Shown one piece after another: positions 58,718-64,000 of a DNA stretch of 64,000 nucleotides; position 1 is the stretch's first letter; each line of letters starts with the position of its first letter. This stretch comes from UBA4717 sp045580165. Lineage in GTDB: Bacteria; Bacillota; Clostridia; Oscillospirales; CAG-272. The notes beneath the pieces were generated by a model that was given only the letters and a program-made list of their open reading frames with translations, did not search any database and was not told the origin of the DNA. The translations under genes were made by a program, and so were the position numbers. The stretch spans positions 8,303 to 72,302 of the forward strand of contig JAZNNG010000079.1 in NCBI GenBank assembly GCA_045580165.1. The letters run 5' to 3'.

Positions 58718-59533
58718 ATGAAAAAGCTTTTAGCAATCACACTCGCGCTTCTTATGTCCGTAAGCGCACTCTTCTGCCTTGCAAGCTGCGGCGAGAAGGC
58801 TGACGATACACTCGTATGCGGTGTAACTATTTTTGAAAATATGAACGAAAAAGACGAAAACGGAAATTGGACAGGATTTGAATCCGATTTCGCAGTTGAA
58901 GTTGGTAAGATCATCGGTAAGAAGGTTGAATTCCAGGAGATCGACTGGGGTCAGAAGTATATGGAACTCCAGGCAGGCACCATCGACTGCATCTGGAACG
59001 GCTTTACCGCTAACTCCACAGATAAAATAGACGGCGTTGAAACAAAGCGTTCCGACCTCGTTGACTTTACATACGGCTATATGCTCAACCAGCAGTGCGT
59101 TGTTATCAAGGCTGATAACAAGGACGCTATAAAGACAGAAGCTGATCTCGCAGGCAAGAAGGCAGGCGTTGAAAACGGAAGTGCCGGCGAAAGCTACGCT
59201 GCAGGCGTTGTCGGCGAAAACGGAAGCCTCGAAAAGTATCCTGCTCAGAATAAGGCATTCCTCGAGGTTAAGACAGGCGCCGTTGACTTCGCAGTTATGG
59301 ATATCGTTCTTGCAAAGAACGTATGCGGACAGGGCGACTACGCTGACCTTATGATAGTTGAAGACATCGTTCTCGATTCCGAGATCTACGCTATCGGCTT
59401 CGCAAAGGGAAGCGAGCTTACCGCACAGGTAAACGCTGCTATCAAGACTCTCTTTGATAACGGAAAGATCGACGAGCTTGCAAAGAAGTACGGCTTTGAG
59501 AATGTAGTTCAGCTCGTAGAAAAGATCGACTGA
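58718..59533 (+). CDS. Amino acid ABC transporter substrate-binding lipoprotein
   Basis: A 271-residue family 3 solute-binding protein. Signal peptide MKKLLAITLALLMSVSALF ends in lipobox LASC (Cys25). The mature part has WTGFESDFAVEVGKIIGKKV near residue 50, QEIDWGQKYMELQAGTIDCI and KTGAVDFAVMDIVLAKNVCG, typical of polar amino acid binding proteins. It is first in a three-gene operon with permease and ATPase. TTAAGGAGAACAAACAA precedes the ATG. Confidence 0.93.
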   Translation: MKKLLAITLALLMSVSALFCLASCGEKADDTLVCGVTIFENMNEKDENGNWTGFESDFAVEVGKIIGKKVEFQEIDWGQKYMELQAGTIDCIWNGFTANSTDKIDGVETKRSDLVDFTYGYMLNQQCVVIKADNKDAIKTEADLAGKKAGVENGSAGESYAAGVVGENGSLEKYPAQNKAFLEVKTGAVDFAVMDIVLAKNVCGQGDYADLMIVEDIVLDSEIYAIGFAKGSELTAQVNAAIKTLFDNGKIDELAKKYGFENVVQLVEKID

Positions 59534-59556
59534 TCGGATAAATAAAGGAATAAAAA

Positions 59557-60219
59557 ATGGCAATAACTTGGTCTTCGTTTGTAAGTGTAACCTTACGCTT
59601 GCTCGAAGGATTTGAAACCACATGCCTGATTTTTGCGCTAACACTTGTGTTAGCGCTTCCTTTAGGTTTGGTGATATCCTTCGGTTCTATGTCAAAATTC
59701 AAGCCGCTTTCATACGTAACCAAGGTGTTCGTATGGATAATACGCGGAGTTCCGCTTATGCTTCAGATATTCGTAGTGTTTTACGTTCCGATGCTTCTGT
59801 GGCATATGTCGTTCTTTACCCGCTTTAACGCGGTAATAGTGGCGTTCGTTATAAACTACGCCTGCTATTTTTCGGAAATATACAGAGGCGGCATCGAGGG
59901 TATTCCGCGCGGACAGTACGAGGCGGGCGAGGTGCTTGGTATGACCAAGTCGCAGATCTTCTTCAAGGTCGTGCTTATGCAGGTCGTAAAGCGCATACTC
60001 CCCCCTATGTCAAACGAAATAATAACTCTCGTCAAGGATACCGCACTCGCAAGAGTAATTATGGTAACCGAGATACTCAAGGTCGCAGAGGAATACGCCG
60101 CAACGAGCGCGCTCATCTGGCCGACCTTCTACACGGCGGTCTTCTATCTCGCCTTTGTCGGAATACTCACTCTCCTTTTCGGCTTTATCGAAAAGAAGCT
60201 GTCTTATTATAGAGTTTGA
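59557..60219 (+). CDS. Amino acid ABC transporter permease
   Basis: A 220-residue HisM/GlnP-type permease. It has five or so membrane helices (LEGFETTCLIFALTLVLALP first) and the conserved EAA region GGIEGIPRGQYEAGEVLGM, followed by the PPMSNEIITLVKDTALARVI loop that contacts the ATPase. It lies 23 bp after the binding protein gene and overlaps the flank of the ATPase gene. Confidence 0.93.
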   Translation: MAITWSSFVSVTLRLLEGFETTCLIFALTLVLALPLGLVISFGSMSKFKPLSYVTKVFVWIIRGVPLMLQIFVVFYVPMLLWHMSFFTRFNAVIVAFVINYACYFSEIYRGGIEGIPRGQYEAGEVLGMTKSQIFFKVVLMQVVKRILPPMSNEIITLVKDTALARVIMVTEILKVAEEYAATSALIWPTFYTAVFYLAFVGILTLLFGFIEKKLSYYRV

Positions 60220-60233
60220 GGAGGCGAGCTTAT

Positions 60234-61034
60234 ATGTCATTACTTGAAGTTAAAAGCATAACCAAAAAATTCGGTAAGGTCGAGGTCCTCAAGGGAATAG
60301 ACTTCTCGCTTGAAAAGGGGCAGGTCTTATCTATAATCGGCTCCTCGGGAAGCGGAAAGACAACACTCCTTCGTTGTCTTAACTTCCTCGAAACACCAGA
60401 TACGGGCGTGATATCCGTTGATGGCAACAGTATCTTCGACGCAGACGAGCATAAGCAAAGATCCGCGTCGGAAATACGCAACAGCCGACTCAGATTCGGA
60501 CTCGTTTTCCAGTCCTTTAACCTCTTCCCGCAGTATTCGGTAATGGAAAACCTTACCCTTGCCCCCAAGCTTCGTGCAAAAGAAACGGCAAAGGCAGAGA
60601 AGCTTTCGCGCTCAGAGCTTAAGCAGATGTACGCGGATATTGAGGAGAATGCGAGAGAGCTGCTTAAATCAGTAGGACTTTCGGATAAAGAGGACGCATA
60701 CCCCTGTCAGCTTTCGGGCGGACAGCAGCAGAGAGTTTCGATTGCAAGAGCGCTTGCAATGAAGCCCGATATACTTTGCTTTGACGAGCCTACGTCGGCA
60801 CTTGACCCCGAGCTTACGGGCGAGGTATTGAAAGCAATAATAGGACTTCGTAACGAGGGCAGAACCATGATAGTCGTAACACACGAAATGGAGTTTGCTC
60901 GTCAGGTTTCCGATAGAGTCATATTTATGGCAAACGGAATAATAGAGGAGGAGGGCGCACCCACCGAGGTGTTCGATAACCCGAAAAGCCCGCTTCTCAA
61001 GCAGTTCCTTTCCCACTCACAGGGCGGACTTTGA
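60234..61034 (+). CDS. Amino acid ABC transporter ATP-binding protein
   Basis: A 266-residue ATPase of the GlnQ class. Walker A is SSGSGKTTLLRC, the Q-loop GLVFQSFNLFP, the signature LSGGQQQRVS, Walker B ILCFDEPTSALDP and the H-loop VTHEME. A charged insert of about 30 residues (near 95-125, RAKETAKAEKLSRSELKQMY) is longer than in most GlnQ proteins. The ATG at 60234 has GAGGAGG upstream; the longer frame from 60216 is less likely. The operon ends in the terminator at 61041-61084. Confidence 0.94.
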   Translation: MSLLEVKSITKKFGKVEVLKGIDFSLEKGQVLSIIGSSGSGKTTLLRCLNFLETPDTGVISVDGNSIFDADEHKQRSASEIRNSRLRFGLVFQSFNLFPQYSVMENLTLAPKLRAKETAKAEKLSRSELKQMYADIEENARELLKSVGLSDKEDAYPCQLSGGQQQRVSIARALAMKPDILCFDEPTSALDPELTGEVLKAIIGLRNEGRTMIVVTHEMEFARQVSDRVIFMANGIIEEEGAPTEVFDNPKSPLLKQFLSHSQGGL

Positions 61035-61040
61035 TATTTT

Positions 61041-61084
61041 TGAATACAAAAAGGACAGAGAACTCTCTGTCCTTTTTGTATTCA
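61041..61084. terminator. Terminator of the amino acid ABC operon
   Basis: A perfect 20-bp stem (61041-61060 with 61065-61084) with a 4-base loop; A and T runs allow function on both strands, which suits the convergent pnuC gene. Confidence 0.88.
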
Positions 61085-61098
61085 AAATTGCAGAAAAT

Positions 61099-61122
61099 AG
61101 CCTTCTCCCACTGGAGAAGGCT
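61099..61122. repeat. Short palindromic repeat unit
   Basis: AGCCTTCTCC with GGAGAAGGCT, 10 bp with a 4-base loop. It is the terminal unit of the element seen at 44847-45041. Confidence 0.6.
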
Positions 61123-61145
61123 TAAGTAAGTTGTTTCTTTAGTGT

Positions 61146-61820
61146 TCAAGATTGACGGTTTTTCATTTTTGTCCAGTTTATAAATCCGTAAATGTCATTT
61201 ATCAAAAATGCCACGAAGCAGATTATCATAGGAAGATACGAAATATCGGTGATCGACGCGAGCACCCATAAAACTATCAGCACAACGTCATTCGCCGCAT
61301 AAGCAAGCGCATAGTAGGGACTTCTCAAAAACGTCAGCGCCGAGGCGGCAAACGAGGTGGTGACCGAAAGCGTGCTGAAGAAAAGGTTTGGAGTGTCGAG
61401 CGCCGCGAGAATGAAATAAAAAACGGCAGTGACGGCAACGGTCAAAACCGCAACCCATACGAAGTGAGCCGCGCGAAGACGCGCCACCCTCACCTCGCGC
61501 GTGCCGTTATACGGATTTCTGACCCACGAGATTACCGCCATCACCGCCATCGGAGCAGTCATACCGAGATAGGTTATCATCTCACCGTAATACTTGAACT
61601 TGAGAGAAATGTACGCATAAAACAGAGCGAATATAACCGTTATCACTTGCCCGAAAACGTCACCCTTGGCAACGAATATCAAAGCGGTCACACCAATGAT
61701 AGAGGCGATAAACGAAAGAGATCCGCTTTGCGACAACGCGTAAGACAGTGTAACGAGCGAGAGGGAGAGAACATAAAGCCCCCATTCAAGCTTGTTGAGG
61801 TATGAAAAAGGATTTCGCAT
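61146..61820 (-). CDS. pnuC: PnuC-type nicotinamide riboside/NMN transporter
   Basis: A 224-residue membrane protein with seven helices. Family marks are the N-terminal KLEWGLYVLSLSLVTLSYAL, GDVFGQVITVIFALFYAYIS, GMTAPMAVMAVISWVRNPYN, YYALAYAANDVVLIVLWVLA and the end INDIYGFINW. It takes up nicotinamide riboside or a related NAD precursor. No NadR or NMN adenylyltransferase gene is nearby. AGGTGGAGCTTTT precedes the ATG. Confidence 0.9.
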   Translation of the reverse strand: MRNPFSYLNKLEWGLYVLSLSLVTLSYALSQSGSLSFIASIIGVTALIFVAKGDVFGQVITVIFALFYAYISLKFKYYGEMITYLGMTAPMAVMAVISWVRNPYNGTREVRVARLRAAHFVWVAVLTVAVTAVFYFILAALDTPNLFFSTLSVTTSFAASALTFLRSPYYALAYAANDVVLIVLWVLASITDISYLPMIICFVAFLINDIYGFINWTKMKNRQS

Positions 61821-61858
61821 AAAAGCTCCACCTTAAAGACAATGTTATTTACTGACCA

Positions 61859-61887
61859 AGTATAGCATATAGGGGAAGTCTTGTCAA
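61859..61887 (-). promoter_or_regulatory. pnuC promoter
   Basis: TTGACA (61882-61887), 17 bp ending TGC, TATACT (61859-61864). The -35 directly abuts the T-run of the EF-G terminator. Confidence 0.88.
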
Positions 61888-61891
61888 TAAA

Positions 61892-61922
61892 AAAGGCACA
61901 GAGGGCAAGCCTCTGTGCCTTT
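61892..61922 (-). terminator. Terminator of the EF-G-like gene
   Basis: A perfect 13-bp stem (61892-61904 with 61910-61922) followed on the minus strand by TTTTTTA, then the pnuC -35. Confidence 0.88.
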
Positions 61923-61932
61923 GTAACATCAA

Positions 61933-63993
61933 TTACTCAGCGTTTTTCTTCGCTTCTTCGATTATCTTCTGTGCAACGTTAGCGGGAGTCTCCTCGTAAC
62001 GTACGAAGTAGTATGTGAATGAGCCGTAGCCCTGCGAGATAGCGCGGAGAGCTATAGTGTAGTCAGCTATTTCGGACTTCGGAACCTCAGCGAGTACCGT
62101 CTGATATCCCTTCTTGTCGTGGGATGCTTCCATACCGAGAACGCGTCCGCGACGCTTGTTGATGTCGCCGATAACCTCACCCATCATACTGTCGGGAATG
62201 AGCACCTTGAGCTCGCCCACAGGCTCGAGAATGATGGGGTTGGCTCTTGCAAGACCGTCCTTGTATGCAAGGCTTGCTGCAAGCTTGAACGCCATTTCGG
62301 AGGAGTCAACGTCGTGGTACGAGCCGTCGTAGAGGTTGGCCGCGAGGTTAACAACGGGGTAGCCGGCAAGAACACCGTGCTCCATAGCCTCGAGGAGTCC
62401 CTTTTCAACTGCAGGGAAGAAGCCCTTCGGAACTGCACCGCCTACAACGCTTTCGGTAAAGGTAAGGCCCTCAGCCTCACCGGGAGCAAACTCGATACGA
62501 ACGTGACCGTACTGACCCTTACCGCCAGACTGCTTCTTGTGCTTACCTTCCGCCTGAACCTTCTTCTTGATGGTCTCACGGTAGGGAATAATGGGTTCTT
62601 CAAGAATTACCGATGTGCCGAATCTGGTCTTGAGCTTAGCGCAAACAACGTCGAGGTGAATATCGCCGAGACCCGAGATGGTAAGCTGCTTGGTTTCAGC
62701 GTTGTTTTCATATTTGAGAGTGAGGTCTTCCTCAAGAAGTCTTGAGATGCCGGACGAGATCTTGTCTTCGTCGCCCTTGGACGCAGGCTTAATGGCCATG
62801 CTGTAGAATGCCTCGGGGAAGCTTGCGGGCACATACTTCACAGTACCTGCCGATGTGAGCGTGTCACCTGTGTTTGTAGCCGCGAGCTTAGCTATCATAC
62901 CGATATCACCGCAGGCAAGCTCGTCAACCTCTGTCTGCTTCTTGCCGCGCACGGTGTAGATGTGAGCCATCTTTTCGCTTGTACCGGACGTGAGATTCTT
63001 AAGAGTCATATCGCGCTTTACCGTACCGCTCATAACCTTGAAGAAGGACATCTTACCTGTGTACGGGTCAGCGACCGTCTTGAATACGAATATTGAAGGA
63101 TCGCCGTCGGGCTTGATCTCAAGATCGCCGTCAGTGGTCTTTTCAACCTTGCGCGCCGTGAATCTCGGGAAGGAGTCAACGATGGTGTCGAGAAGTCTTC
63201 TGATACCCCAGAGCTTTGATGCAGAGCCGCAGAATACGGGAACGATGTCACCGTGAATAATGCCCTCGTGGATAGCCTCAATAGCCTCATCGTATGTGAT
63301 TTCTTCTTCATTGAAGAACTTTTCCATAAGGGTATCGTTTGTCTGAGCGATAGCCTCAAGAAGCATGTTGTGATATTCGTCCGCCTTGTCCTTGAAGCCG
63401 GGGTCGATCTCGGTATAAGTAGCGTTACCGTCGTTATCGTACTTAATACCCTTCATGTTTATAAGGTTAACGAAGCCGTCAAGCTTTTCACCGATTCTCT
63501 GAGGAACTATGATAGGACAGATGCTCAGGCCGTATCTTGCCTTAAGCTCTTCAAGAACCTTAACGAAACGTGCTTCGGGATCGTCGAATTTGTTTATAAA
63601 GAACGCCTTGGGGATGCCTGCCTCGGTAGCCATATCCCACGCAAGGTCAGTACCGACCTCGATACCGCCCTTAGCGGAGAGGGAAATGATAGCACTGTCC
63701 GCAACGCGAACTGCCTGTCTGACTTCTCCTGCAAAATCGAGGTAACCGGGAGTATCTATAATATTTATCTTAACGTCGTTCCAAACGAGGGGAGCGATGG
63801 ATGTGGAAATAGAATAGCCTCTCTTTATCTCCTCAGGGTCGAAGTCGCAGACCGTATTACCGTCGGTAACCTTACCGAAACGGTCGGAACAACCTGCAAC
63901 ATGCAACATAGCCTCAGCTATTGACGTTTTACCGTCTCCGCTGTGACCGAGAAGACAAACATTACGAATGATCTTTGTGTTAAATGTGCCCAT
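61933..63993 (-). CDS. Elongation factor G-like GTPase (EF-G paralogue)
   Basis: A 686-residue translational GTPase with all five EF-G domains. G1 is GHSGDGKTS (residues 16-24), G3 is DTPGYLDF (80-87) and G4 is NKFD (134-137). Canonical EF-G has GHIDAGKT and DTPGHVDF, so the catalytic-loop His is Tyr84 here and G1 deviates. Later parts follow EF-G (MSFFKVMSGTVKRDMTLKNL; GLGDIHLDVVCAKLKTRFG; GKGQYGHVRIEFAPGEA). It fits the EF-G-like/EF-G2 group common in Bacillota, not the primary fusA. The window ends 7 bp before its upstream region, so its promoter is unknown. Confidence 0.9.
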   Translation of the reverse strand: MGTFNTKIIRNVCLLGHSGDGKTSIAEAMLHVAGCSDRFGKVTDGNTVCDFDPEEIKRGYSISTSIAPLVWNDVKINIIDTPGYLDFAGEVRQAVRVADSAIISLSAKGGIEVGTDLAWDMATEAGIPKAFFINKFDDPEARFVKVLEELKARYGLSICPIIVPQRIGEKLDGFVNLINMKGIKYDNDGNATYTEIDPGFKDKADEYHNMLLEAIAQTNDTLMEKFFNEEEITYDEAIEAIHEGIIHGDIVPVFCGSASKLWGIRRLLDTIVDSFPRFTARKVEKTTDGDLEIKPDGDPSIFVFKTVADPYTGKMSFFKVMSGTVKRDMTLKNLTSGTSEKMAHIYTVRGKKQTEVDELACGDIGMIAKLAATNTGDTLTSAGTVKYVPASFPEAFYSMAIKPASKGDEDKISSGISRLLEEDLTLKYENNAETKQLTISGLGDIHLDVVCAKLKTRFGTSVILEEPIIPYRETIKKKVQAEGKHKKQSGGKGQYGHVRIEFAPGEAEGLTFTESVVGGAVPKGFFPAVEKGLLEAMEHGVLAGYPVVNLAANLYDGSYHDVDSSEMAFKLAASLAYKDGLARANPIILEPVGELKVLIPDSMMGEVIGDINKRRGRVLGMEASHDKKGYQTVLAEVPKSEIADYTIALRAISQGYGSFTYYFVRYEETPANVAQKIIEEAKKNAE

Positions 63994-64000
63994 AACTGTG

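Noticed and set aside
1..64000. CRISPR array, rRNA genes, IS element with transposase, retron or group II intron
   Set aside because: No regularly spaced repeats, rRNA-like sequence, transposase or reverse transcriptase motifs were found on either strand.

Overview
The window looks like a chromosomal piece of an uncultured, gut-type member of the Clostridia (Bacillota). The evidence is many sigma-A promoters of the TTGACA-17-TATAAT type, GGAGG-type ribosome sites, and genes typical of the class: a MecA-type adaptor, a YqhQ-type DUF1385 protein, a SpoIID/LytB protein, a ParC-like topoisomerase subunit and a PnuC-type vitamin transporter. The genus cannot be read from this. Most of the DNA is dense, operonic and intact.

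Left third (1-23900). A partial ABC exporter is cut by the left edge. A four-gene amino-sugar operon follows (BadF/NagK-type kinase, NanE epimerase, GH42-like hydrolase, AAC(3)-fold acetyltransferase) with a divergent AraC regulator. Positions 6131-9250 are an accessory, AT-rich patch of small membrane and unknown proteins, in which a 69-bp promoter-carrying repeat occurs twice and MITE-like inverted repeats are common. Next come a tRNA-Thr/tRNA-Tyr operon, an AEC transporter, a family-4 uracil-DNA glycosylase, a MecA adaptor, an OGG1-type glycosylase and an XRE regulator. A three-gene unit then encodes two zinc-ribbon ABC exporter half-subunits around a DUF1854 protein. It is followed by a threonyl-tRNA synthetase without a TGS domain.

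Middle (23900-44400). A minus-strand unit joins a glycyl-radical-enzyme activase, a raffinose-synthase-like GH36 protein and a YjdF-like membrane protein. A long plus-strand run of housekeeping genes follows: tsaE, tsaB, rpiB, a sugar-1-phosphate nucleotidyltransferase, galE, galM, a His-rich metal exporter, prfA, a Sua5/TsaC synthase, a ParC-like subunit, cca, an acidic exported protein and a SpoIID-like protein. Three of the genes for the t6A tRNA modification are therefore here, as is the epimerase half of the Leloir pathway.

Right third (44471-64000). Positions 44471-57016 are a compact, uninterrupted minus-strand phage late operon of about 20 genes behind one promoter: two small proteins, TerS, TerL, portal, Prp-like protease, scaffold, N4-gp56-type capsid, connector, tail nozzle, receptor-type proteins, CD1375-type protein, spanin- or XhlA-like protein, M23 endolysin and holin. 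No integrase, repressor, replication gene or tape measure accompanies it, and host genes flank both sides. This is the best candidate in the window for something unusual: a late-only, apparently intact podovirus-like particle cassette. To its right are an FAD-dependent oxidoreductase, a polar amino acid ABC uptake operon with an operator-like palindrome, pnuC, and an EF-G paralogue whose catalytic-loop histidine is replaced by tyrosine.
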